From Kalaharituber pfeilii (taxonomy: Eukaryota > Ascomycota > Pezizomycetes > Pezizales > Pezizaceae), in contig WHUZ01000265.1 in assembly GCA_015179045.1 (NCBI GenBank), positions 1 to 17,050 on the forward strand: a stretch of 17,050 nucleotides of DNA, written 5' to 3'. Each line of letters opens with the position of its first letter. Position 1 is the first letter of the stretch. Shown one piece after another: positions 9,960 to 17,050 of the stretch. The position numbers were made by a program, and so were the translations under genes. The notes below the pieces were generated by a model. It was not told the origin of the DNA and ran no database searches. It saw only the letters and a program-made list of their open reading frames with translations.

Positions 9960-10413
9960 CTTCACTGCCTTCGTACTGTAACCATGAGCTCAGCGATACC
10001 TATACTAACAGACAGCAATTAAGCTTTTATTTCTCGAGAAAGAAAAGCAAACCTAGTTATTAGGAATTGGATTAGCAAGCACAATTAAACAGAGTCAAAG
10101 CTCAAGCTCTATCCAAAGAAGGAAAGGTATCAGAAGGAAGTCAACTATTAATTCTAGGCTAATACCCGCTGCCTTGCTACGAAGAGGAGAATACCATAGA
10201 AAATCTACCTTGAAGCTTGCCTACTTGCCTAACTCATTATCTTCGTCCTTGCCTTTCCCTTTATCCTTGCCTTTACATCCACAGAATTCTTTATTCTTTC
10301 AGAATTGTCTTTGCTCAGCATTTCAGCCAGCCCAAATGTCTAATATTTCTTAGCATGATACTTCCAGAAGTGGTACTTTACCAGCAAGTAGTACTGCAGG
10401 ATCTAGAGCTACG
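9960..10413 (+). other. spacer with a decayed, unrecognised reading frame
   Basis: This 454-base stretch separates LTR B from LTR C. From ATG 9984 one frame reads MSSAIPILTDSN, a stop at 10020, then Lys/Arg/Tyr-rich sequence with further stops up to about 10215. The composition looks coding, but I recognise no family. The right half is pyrimidine-rich with repeated CTTGCC (about 10217-10275). It could be the 5' coding end of another lost element or a host fragment. Confidence 0.3.
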
Positions 10414-10955
10414 TATTATGGCTAAAGGTAAAGACCTACCAAATATTGGGAAAGTACCGTCCCATACCGTTATAAGACTTGTTAAGATGTATCTGATCAA
10501 TACTAGGCGAGCCGTGGTATACTTTAGTTAAACGGTAGTTACCTCACAGACGTGTGTGTCGGTTCTTGTACGTACACTGCACTAATACATGCACGGTGCT
10601 TATGAAGCAACTGGCGTCGCTTACAATACCTTTACTAATAATGCACGGTTACAATATAGATAATGCTTCGCTTGCTTATTGGTTTTGGAAAAGGGATCTG
10701 CGATATCATATGTTTCTATTACGTTACTGTTTCTATATTTACTTATCTATTTTACAAGATGGTATTATTACGTTACAGTCATGTTATTAATTATTAACGA
10801 GTCATGTATGACGGGCGCTTAATATATAAGGCCCAGCTTCTGCCGTTAGTTATAAAGAATTAAGACACTAGCGGTGTCCTAAGTTTCATTCAAACTCTAC
10901 GTCTATCACGTATCTTTCGCCCGCTCTTCTTCGTTGCTCACCTTTAGCCATACCA
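10414..10955 (+). repeat. LTR C: 5' LTR of element 3
   Basis: It starts TATTATGGCTAAAGGT (terminal TG mutated to TA) and ends ACCTTTAGCCATACCA at 10955. The end is the inverted start over 13 consecutive bases, with differences only near the very tip, which fixes both borders. The first 120 bases align well with LTR B. It holds a TATA box and the R motif. The bases before it are CTACG; the matching target duplication would lie past the window end. Confidence 0.82.
10823..10868 (+). promoter_or_regulatory. LTR C core promoter: TATA box and R-start motif
   Basis: TATATAAG at 10823-10830 and AATTAAGACAC at 10858-10868, 35 bases apart. The continuation GACACTAGCGGTGTC (10864-10878) is a perfect 5-bp hairpin, GACAC/GTGTC with loop TAGCG. 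It would sit at the 5' end of the transcript. Confidence 0.6.
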
Positions 10956-11034
10956 TTCGTACCGGACCGCTACCGCTTAGCAACGTTGAAGCGCCTGGCC
11001 TAATATTACACTGCTCGACTTCTACTTTATCCCC
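10956..11034 (+). other. leader after LTR C with a weak self-priming site
   Basis: No tRNA-type primer site (TGG...) follows the LTR. GGACCGCTA (10964-10972) is complementary to TAGCGG-TCC in the R motif (10869-10879), apart from two extra bases in R. It lies 9 bases after the LTR end. This may be a decayed self-priming site, as in the intact small element at 12335; on its own it is weak. In-frame stops precede the ATG at 11035. Confidence 0.35.
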
Positions 11035-11352
11035 ATGCTTCATGTCCTACTCCTGATCATATTAATCGTGTGCCTGATAATTGCTGACGACCACAACCTA
11101 TTAACCCGCATGCAAGAACTAAGAGAGCAGGTTAACTTCTACCATAACGAACTTGCGTCGTAGCAAGTACAGCAAGAACAACTCCGTGCTGACGTTGAGT
11201 TTTTGTGGCAAGAGGTCGACGAGGGCCACCGGCTCCGACTAGCTACTGACGAACACATCCGTTGGCTGGCATCACAGCTGAATACCATACAACGAGAGCT
11301 AACCATTGTCCACTCGCATCTTTCCCCTACGCAAAGAGCCAGACTCGTATAA
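11035..11352 (+). pseudogene. 5' frame: hydrophobic segment plus coiled coil (element 3)
   Basis: ATG 11035 is the first ATG after the LTR. Residues 2-18 are strongly hydrophobic (LHVLLLIILIVCLII), like a signal anchor or membrane segment. A Gln/Glu/Leu-rich stretch follows that looks like a coiled coil (REQVNFYHNELAS, then DVEFLWQEVDE). A TAG at 11161 breaks it, and TAA at 11350 ends it, 3 bases before the gag ATG at 11356 in the same frame. Both stops could be mutated Gln codons, in which case this is the original N-terminus of a longer gag. Otherwise it is a separate leader ORF. I know of no family for it. Confidence 0.45.
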
Positions 11353-11355
11353 ACC

Positions 11356-12334
11356 ATGGCATCAGCAGCATCAACAGACGATTCCATGGATATCACTACC
11401 CCCCTCGTGACCGATCCATTCATGACCTCTTGCTCACCATCCCCCCACCACATGAGCGATGATGAGGCTGAAACCGATACCGTCGTCCTGGAAGCTCAGA
11501 AAATACAGGCAAGACCCCGCGGGCAACTTTTGACGATACACCCGCAACCGCAGTACCATATTGCCTATACGCTATCATATGCCACACCCACAATGAGCTA
11601 TGGGACTTGCCATTTCAAGATAGAAACTTTACGCTCTGCGCCCCAGTAGCACCCCCTTCTCCAGTCGCCACACCCTACAGCTCCCCTACTCCGAGCAATC
11701 ATGGAGAAGTTAGGAGAACCATCTAGCTTCAAGGGAAAAGAAACGACCAAACGAACCCCTTCCACGGCCAAACCTACCCCCTTAATGGCCAAACCTGCGG
11801 CCTCCACGGCCAAAGCCACCACCCGATCTCCGGACCCTGCCAATAACTCTCCAGCACCATATGAGAAGATACTGGAGATAAAGGAAATGTGGAAAGTAGC
11901 GAATGAAACCACCAATAAGCTCAAGGAGACCGCAGAGCATGCCCAATCGGAAGCCCAGCAAGTACTAACGGGAGTCGTAAATCTGACTAACCAGTTCGCA
12001 GCTCAGCGGAAGGTAGATAACGACACCACGATAGCTAACCTGAGAGCTCTGGAGGAAAAACTCGATGCTGTCGCCGCGGCTCAAGCCACCCAATTCAATG
12101 ATGCATTGAACAACCAAAGTGTCCAATTTAATGATGCTCTCTTTCGACAAAAAGCCGGACTCGAAGATTTTTTCCTGGGTGAACTAAACCCTCTCATCAG
12201 TAACCTGAACACCATGGGCAACACGTTGGACCAGATCCTGCACTTCTTATACGCTCAGGACAAGAAGAAGATACCCTCTGGAACGCCTCCTGCTCCACCT
12301 CTGGCCCCTCCTGGTGGTAGTCCACCTCCCCCTC
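11356..12334 (+). pseudogene. gag: gag N-terminal half, interrupted by insertion (element 3)
   Basis: The frame starts MASAASTDDSMDI at 11356, runs into a TAG at 11647 (CAG to TAG likely) and resumes to the insertion point. After a Thr/Pro/Ala/Lys-rich stretch with AKP-type repeats (about 11755-11830) comes a long helical, coiled-coil-like region (about 11870-12250) containing a repeated QFNDAL motif (12091 and 12124). A Pro-rich linker follows, into which the small LTR element inserted. The insert plus target copy is 880 bases, so the frame after it is shifted by one; the downstream gag core at 13321 is in exactly that shifted frame. No equivalent of this half is seen in element 2. Confidence 0.75.
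12330..12334 (+). repeat. target site duplication CCCTC, left copy
   Basis: CCCTC directly before the TG of the left LTR. It is repeated as CCCTC directly after the right LTR. Five bases is the usual duplication made by gypsy-type integrases. Confidence 0.9.
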
Positions 12335-12570
12335 TGTTACGGGTTCACCGCGACCGTAGTGTGGGCGGCCGGTGGAGCGCGTGAAAGCGAAAAATGCAAG
12401 CGCATACGAAATGCGCATATGCGACGTAAGCGACATGCGACAGCCGGAAAGGCGCCGCAGTTGCATAATGAGTACTATATGAGCTACGCAGAGGACTAGC
12501 GAGTATCGCTAGTCAAGTGTCTTTTTGACCTGGCGGACGGTAACTTTCTGCGTTTACCACCTCCGTAACA
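12335..12570 (+). repeat. left LTR of the TRIM-like element
   Basis: 236 bp, TG...CA ends, about 26 CpG dinucleotides, in contrast to the CpG-poor old elements around it. U3 contains overlapping CGCAT/ATGCG inverted repeats (about 12401-12440). GACTAGCGA/TCGCTAGTC (12494-12502 with 12506-12514) is a perfect 9-bp hairpin with loop GTA spanning the predicted transcript start. Confidence 0.93.
12476..12516 (+). promoter_or_regulatory. TRIM promoter: TATA-like box and predicted transcript start
   Basis: ACTATATGAG carries a TATAT core at 12476-12480. TATCGCTAGTCAA, the segment complementary to the primer site, begins 28 bases later at 12504. That is the position expected for the mRNA 5' end, which must be the primer in a self-priming element. 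A second copy exists in the right LTR. Confidence 0.6.
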
Positions 12571-12571
12571 G

Positions 12572-12584
12572 TTGACTAGCGATA
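12572..12584 (+). other. self-complementary primer-binding site of the TRIM
   Basis: TTGACTAGCGATA lies one base after the LTR end and is the exact reverse complement of 12504-12516 in the LTR (13 of 13). It does not begin with TGG, so a tRNA 3' end is not the obvious primer. Tf1 and related chromoviruses are known to prime minus-strand synthesis with the folded 5' end of their own mRNA; this layout matches that. Confidence 0.75.
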
Positions 12585-12599
12585 AACCGGTCACCGGTT
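12585..12599. repeat. palindrome next to the primer site
   Basis: AACCGGT and ACCGGTT surround a single C, a 15-base palindrome that directly follows the primer-binding site. It may structure the RNA around the primer duplex; function not shown. Confidence 0.6.
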
Positions 12600-12669
12600 C
12601 GATGCTTAACTTATCTCGCCAATTCCCTGAGTATTAAGTATTAAAGCCGCAGAAAGTAAGACCTTACCT

Positions 12670-12720
12670 GAGCCAAGAGCCAAAGAGCGAGAGCCACGAG
12701 CCAGAGCCAGAGCCAAGAGC
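12670..12720 (+). repeat. GAGCCA short tandem repeat in the TRIM interior
   Basis: Six exact GAGCCA units (starting 12670, 12677, 12691, 12698, 12704 and 12710) and one GAGCGA (12685), some separated by one or two bases. It lies in the part of the element where a packaging signal would be expected, but nothing in the sequence proves that role. Confidence 0.7.
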
Positions 12721-12959
12721 AATATGGAAGGCCATGTAAGACAGCAAAATATTGATATTAGGCGACGCTGTGTAATCCCGGCATGCCAAGTGATGGGTGG
12801 CGCTTGCGCAATGCGTCTGAGGCAGCAGCAAGGATAAAGTGACGTATCGGATCCCTGGCTGACATCCTGGTCGGAAGGGTCATGTAGCACAGCGCATGGG
12901 ATAATCCACGACGGCCAGGGTGGGGGCAGACTCATATAGCAACCCGGAGAAGTTGCCCT

Positions 12960-12973
12960 AAGAGGGGGGGTAC
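12960..12973 (+). other. polypurine tract of the TRIM
   Basis: AAGAGGGGGGG followed by TAC, immediately before the right LTR. It resembles the tract before LTR A (GAATGGGGGG then TAA). A short hairpin GCAAC/GTTGC (12939-12956) precedes it. Confidence 0.8.
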
Positions 12974-13209
12974 TGTTACGGGTTCACCGCGACCGTAGTG
13001 TGGGCGGCCGGTGGAGCGCGTGAAAGCGAAAAATGCAAGCGCATACGAAATGCGCATATGCGACGTAAGCGACATGCGACAGCCGGAAAGGCGCCGCAGT
13101 TGCATAATGAGTACTATATGAGCTACGCAGAGGACTAGCGAGTATCGCTAGTCAAGTGTCTTTTTGACCTGGCGGACGGTAACTTTCTGCGTTTACCACC
13201 TCCGTAACA
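12974..13209 (+). repeat. right LTR of the TRIM-like element
   Basis: I find no difference from the left LTR over all 236 bases. Since the two LTRs are copied from one template at insertion, this indicates a recent event compared with the heavily mutated elements around it. Confidence 0.93.
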
Positions 13210-13214
13210 CCCTC
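13210..13214 (+). repeat. target site duplication CCCTC, right copy
   Basis: Matches the left copy exactly. The Pro-rich gag codons are read once across the joined site. Confidence 0.9.
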
Positions 13215-14193
13215 CAGATCCTCGTGGCGGCGGTGGTGGCGGACCTTCCTTCAGTGGATGACGACCTCCCCCGCTGAGAGATCCCTCTCCGCCTCGGCAA
13301 GAACCAAAAGTCCCACTCCGAGTCAACATACCAACCTTCAACGGGAGATGGGACAAAGTGAACGATTTTTTCCACTGGCTCCAATCATATTTCCGGATGA
13401 CTGGAGCTGATAGCAACCAACTTAGACTCGACCTGCTTATCCAATGTATGGAGGGAAAAGCATCAGACTGGTGGCGAGATACCAAGGATACAGTAGCGAC
13501 CTGGACAGAAGCCGAAGCGCTCATTCAGGCCGCATACTCTAATCCGCAGGAAATCGCTGAAGCTGTGCAAAAACTCCAAAGGGTAAAGTACACCAGAACT
13601 ATTATTGACTTCTTCACAGAAATCGATGGGCTCAACTGGCTTACCAAAGTACCGGACCAAGCCCTCATCACCATCATAATGCCAAATCTCAAGGTTCAAG
13701 TTCAGAACCTAATGGCAGGACACTTTCGGGTAAGGACGAACTGGAAGGAGTTCCAGCTACTCGCTATTTCGATCACCGGGTATGCTACCACCACATCCGC
13801 CTCAACTTCCTCTGACCCTTCACAAAAAAACACCAACTCCTCAACTCCCCAATTATCCTCTACTCCCCGGTACGCCATACACCCCAGAACCCAAGAAACC
13901 ATGATAGTGTACCACCGCAGGTCAAACAAGACCGAAGAGCTTGGGGAGAATGTGGGAAATGCGGACAGAAAGGTCATGAAGAGAAGGACTGTTGGTTAGG
14001 GTGGATATACAATGAACCCAAGAGCGACAATAAGCGAAAGCAAGATGCAGGGACTACTAAGACTCTCGAGAACCGAATAGAGAGAGCCCCGCAAAACAAA
14101 CAAAGACGAACCGACCGAGGTGCCCTCCGTATCACTGAGCTGGACTCAGATGGAGAAGACATAAAGGAGGAACTGGAGTCGGGAAACGAGTAG
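13215..14193 (+). pseudogene. gag: gag C-terminal half: core and zinc knuckle (element 3)
   Basis: Continues the Pro/Gly-rich linker. A TGA at 13259 (CGA likely) is the only stop before the core. The Gag core begins about 13321 (IPTFNGRWDKVNDFFHW) and contains CMEGKASDWWRDTK (13444). The frame moves by one base between about 13800 and 13890; after it, HDSVPPQVK and the knuckle at 13951-13992 (CGKCGQKGHEEKDC, a perfect CX2CX4HX4C) align with gag of element 2. A basic tail and ITELDSDGED end at TAG 14191-14193, the same place as in the other copies. Pol starts in the -1 frame a few codons earlier. Confidence 0.85.
14181..14193 (+). promoter_or_regulatory. -1 ribosomal frameshift site G GGA AAC before gag stop
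   Basis: The gag frame reads TCG GGA AAC GAG TAG. GGGAAAC (14181-14187) fits X XXY YYZ in the gag frame. Slipping by -1 enters an open frame, RVGSPDSTFGK..., that leads straight into protease. The same heptamer is used by PEG10 and by the sushi-ichi chromoviruses from which PEG10 derives. I could not find a convincing pseudoknot by eye; only short ccga/tcgg pairings follow. Confidence 0.65.
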
Positions 14194-17050
14194 GAAGCCC
14201 CGACAGCACCTTCGGTAAAGCTCCTGAACACCACCCCCTCCTCGCCACTGATATTGAGTTCCAAAACCTCAATCTCAAAGTCAGGGCAATCATTGACATT
14301 GGTGCATCCGCTTCTTATATTTCGTTGGATTTGGGAAAGAGACTGGGTTAGAAGAAAAGGGAAAGGCCGATTGGGGTTAGACAGGGTGACGGATCTTTGT
14401 TAAAAGGAGGAACTATGGTTGTAAATACTTCTTTTTCTTTCCTTAATACTTTAGATTCCTGTGGTAATAAGATAGACAGAACTTTTGATTTGGATACGGA
14501 ATGTTTGGACATGGGTGATAGGGAACTTCTTTTGGGATTGTCTTGGTTGTCGGAAAAAGGTTTTTCAGTGGATTATCCTAATTGGCATTTGGTTCATAAT
14601 GTTTCTGGTTTAATTATTCCTTGTACTCTTGTTAATCTCCCTTCTGTTTCTATTTTGGATTTAAATAAGGAATCTTGGGAGGAAGGGGATATACTGCTAA
14701 TGATTGATGCACACAAACGGTACTCCCATTACGCTAAAGTTTTCTCCAAAGAACAGGCTCGCCGATTACCCTCTCATAGACCTTAGGACCACGAAATCCC
14801 ACTTAAAGATCCTAATGCTAAAGTACCTAATGGCCCAATATATAAGATAACGTGGGAAGAAGATGAAGCTCTGAAGAGATATTTGGAAGAGCACCTCCCT
14901 ACCGGGAAGATTAGACGGTCCCGATCAGCAGCCGGCGCACCGATACTTTTTGTCCGAAAAAAGGATAGATCACTATGGTTATGTGTGGACTATTGACAGC
15001 TTAATATGCTTACCATCTTGAACCGATACCCACTACCACTAATGACCAACCTCCTCGAAAAGACCCAAGTAGCCAAATGGTTCATAAAATTGGACCTCAA
15101 AAATGGCTACTACCTTATTCGAATCAAGTCTGGCGGTGAATGGAAGACCGCCTTTAAGACAAAGAAAGGCTTGTTTGACTATACCCTCATACTCTTTGGA
15201 TTGATTAATGCTCCTGCCTCGTTCCAAGAAATGATGGACGAGATACTGAAGGACATTGACGGAGTAGTCTGGTACATTGATGATATACTAATCTATGGGG
15301 GAAGGACCCAACGGGAATACCAAAAGATAGTGGAACAAGTCCTGGCTAAGCTTGCTGAACACGGACTTGCCGTCAACCTCATGAAGTCAGAATTCTACGT
15401 CAAAGAAACAATATTCCTCGGCCACCTCATCAATGGGTCCGAAATCAAAATGGACCCGAAGAAACTTAGTGCCATCGCCGACTGGCCTGTACCAACAAAA
15501 AAGAAGGAGGTTCAAAAATTCTTAGGTTTTGCAAATTACTACCGCCGATTTATCCAGAATTACAGCACCAAAACCCGCCTGCTGACACAACTGACTGGAA
15601 ACGTACCTTTTACCTGAACTGAAGCACAACAACACTCCTTTAATGAATTAAAGGATGCCTTCACGTCTGCACCAATACTCTGGCAGTACAACCATACCCT
15701 ACTAACGATCATGGAGACTGACGCTAGCAACCAAGCTCTTGCAGGCGTACTCTCCCAATACCATACTACCAACCACGTCAAAACTCTTCACCCAATCGAC
15801 TTCCACTCCAGGGCTCTCAACCCTGTGGAATGCAACTATCCTATCCATGACAAAGAACTCCTCGCCATAGTTGACTGCTTCCGCAAATGGTACACCTGAC
15901 TATAAGGGATCTACATCAACATATATACTGACCATCATGGTCTTACCTACTTTGCCTCCAAGCAAAGGCTCAACTCCTGACAAGCAAACTGGTATATTAA
16001 ACTATGCGAGTTTGACTTCCTTATCCACTACCAAAAGGGAATAGATAACGGGAAGGCCGATGAATTGACCAGAAGGTCCAGTGACGAACCCGCTGGACTC
16101 AAGGCACAACTTCTCAAAGACGAGCAACTTCTAATTAATGGAAAACCTGTCGAACAAGAGTACAACCTTGATAGTATCAATGTCGACAACTGGGAAAGAA
16201 GAGAAGACGGTTATTGATAGTACCCGAAGAAACACCGGCCCAAAGTCATGAAGTAATGCCATGACTCCGATGTCGCTGGTCACTGGGGAGTGCACCGCAC
16301 TCATGAAATAATCTCAAGGAACTTCTACTGGGATGGATGGAAGGAAGATACCCAACACTACGTTGCAAGTTGTGCCCCCTGCCAAAAAGCTAAAGCAGAA
16401 AGACACACATGCCAGACACAACTTATCTCAATGCTTACAGGTATCAAACCTTTCGAGGAAATCGTAATGGACTTCGTTGGGGAGTTACCAGAATCAGAAG
16501 GCTATAATGCTATCCTCGTCATCACTGACCGGTTCACCAAAGTACAATGGTATATACTAGCTAAGACAACTTGGACAGCTACTGACATCGCATCCGTTTA
16601 TATCAATGAGATATGGCAACACCATGGCCTACCTCTGGCAATCACCTCTGACCGCAGTCCTCAATTCGCCTCGGCGTGTTGGAAAGAGATAAATAACAAG
16701 CTTGATATTAAGCTCCGACTTTCCACCACCTACCATCCCCAGACCGATGGACTCTGCAAAAGAGCCATACAAAATGTTGAAGCAGTACCTACGTATCTTC
16801 TGTCACAATCATCAAAACCATTGGACTACTTGGCTACCTCTAGCTAAGTTCGCTTACAACTCATCCCGCACCTCTACCCACGGTTACACGCCCTTCGAAA
16901 GTTTATATGGATTCAACTCAAAGACCATTCACGTTTCGGACGACCATACCTTCTCATCACCTGCAGCAGAAGACTGGCTCGATTGGATGACCACGGTTCA
17001 TAACAATATCCACAACACTCTCAAAAAAATAAACGACAAGAGGTCTCAAC
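14187..17050 (+). pseudogene. pol: pol polyprotein: protease-RT-RNase H-integrase (element 3, partial)
   Basis: Starts at the slip site and runs off the window. Protease: DIGAS at 14295 (Ser changed to Ile). RT: LDLKNGYYLIRI (15090) and YIDD (15273-15284), both intact. RNase H: ETDAS (15714), DKEL (15849) and TDH (15927) intact. Integrase: His 16260 and 16281, Cys 16371 and 16380, D (16470), D (16650), then Lys (16758) exactly where the catalytic Glu falls in D-x59-D-x35-E. Stops: 14349, 14784, 14994, 15615, 15897, 15903, 15978 and 16254. A compensating pair of small indels lies between 16205 and 16250, and one extra base in an A-run near 16771 shifts the frame; the rest is open to the end. 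Confidence 0.92.

Larger units (their letters stand above)
12335..13209 (+). mobile_element. TRIM-like non-autonomous LTR element, 875 bp, in gag of element 3
   Basis: Two 236-bp LTRs identical by eye (12335-12570 and 12974-13209) flank 403 bp with no gag or pol frame. The LTRs begin TGTTACGG and end CCGTAACA, perfect 8-bp inverted ends. A 5-bp target duplication (CCCTC) flanks the whole. The internal region starts with a primer site complementary to the element's own R region and ends with a polypurine tract. These are the parts needed for reverse transcription in trans and nothing else, which defines a TRIM. LTR A shares the first 8 bases and a similar polypurine tract, so a gypsy element of this kind may supply the enzymes. 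Identical LTRs and no CpG loss mark it as young. It splits gag; removal restores the frame. Confidence 0.93.
10414..17050 (+). mobile_element. Ty3/gypsy chromovirus, element 3 (3' end outside window)
   Basis: 5' LTR (C), short leader, upstream hydrophobic/coiled-coil frame, gag and -1 frame pol; the window ends after integrase, before the chromodomain. It is the least damaged copy: 8 in-frame pol stops over about 2.9 kb, a perfect zinc knuckle and a canonical frameshift heptamer. It is still dead: protease DSG altered, integrase Glu changed to Lys, several stops and a few small indels. Its gag is split at 12334 by a younger 875-bp LTR element. Without that insert the internal region is of ordinary gypsy length so far as seen. 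Confidence 0.92.

Noticed and set aside
12531..12605. Pol III A/B-box-like pair (TGGCGGACGG and GGTTCGATGC)
   Set aside because: The B-box match breaks in the last positions and the A box is imperfect; both overlap better supported LTR end and palindrome features.
12197..12935. Minus-strand open frames across the TRIM, 89 and 109 residues
   Set aside because: Low-complexity Ser/Cys/Leu-rich translation, no motif, and one runs across the TRIM border into gag; they overlap clear LTR-element structure on the other strand.
12335..13209. Simple tandem duplication instead of a mobile element
   Set aside because: The repeats are separated by unrelated sequence with primer site and polypurine tract, have inverted TG...CA ends and are flanked by a 5-bp target duplication.
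13135..13524. Minus-strand 129-residue frame with Pro/Gly tract
   Set aside because: Antisense of the Pro/Gly-rich gag linker and core; crosses the TRIM right LTR.
1..17050. Host genes, tRNA or rRNA genes, CRISPR array
   Set aside because: Read on both strands; everything that looks coding belongs to the retroelements, except the unrecognised fragment at 9984-10219.

Overview
The window looks like a repeat-rich part of a filamentous fungal genome, probably an ascomycete. The evidence is the class of element: three Ty3/gypsy chromoviruses whose pol ends in a GPY/F-type segment and a chromodomain, with RT motifs typical of Pezizomycotina elements. I see no host gene, RNA gene or CRISPR array. 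The genus cannot be read from the sequence.

Layout, all on the + strand and head to tail. Element 1 (1-4820) enters at the end of gag and carries pol to 3836, a 3' UTR, a polypurine tract and a 648-bp LTR (LTR A, 4173-4820) whose U5 end is a 33-bp tandem repeat. Element 2 (4821-about 9959) has gag, pol, 3' UTR and a diverged 3' LTR (LTR B, 9534-about 9959), but no 5' LTR of its own: its gag starts straight after LTR A. A spacer (9960-10413) holds a decayed, unrecognised reading frame. Element 3 (10414-window end) has its 5' LTR (LTR C), an upstream hydrophobic/coiled-coil frame, a long gag and pol as far as the segment after integrase.

Inside gag of element 3 sits a young, compact, non-coding LTR element (12335-13209, 875 bp). 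It has two identical 236-bp LTRs, a perfect 5-bp target duplication (CCCTC), a polypurine tract, and a primer-binding site perfectly complementary over 13 bases to the predicted 5' end of its own transcript. This is a TRIM-type element with a Tf1-like self-priming signature. Removing it with one target copy restores the gag frame exactly.

In all three large elements gag ends at a stop and pol continues in the -1 frame. Element 3 keeps the heptamer G GGA AAC two codons before the gag stop, and the other copies carry transition-mutated versions. The big elements are dead mainly through C-to-T and G-to-A nonsense changes (CAA, CAG, CGA and TGG codons to stops), with very few indels. This fits RIP or methylcytosine decay. 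The small element inside shows no such damage between its LTRs.
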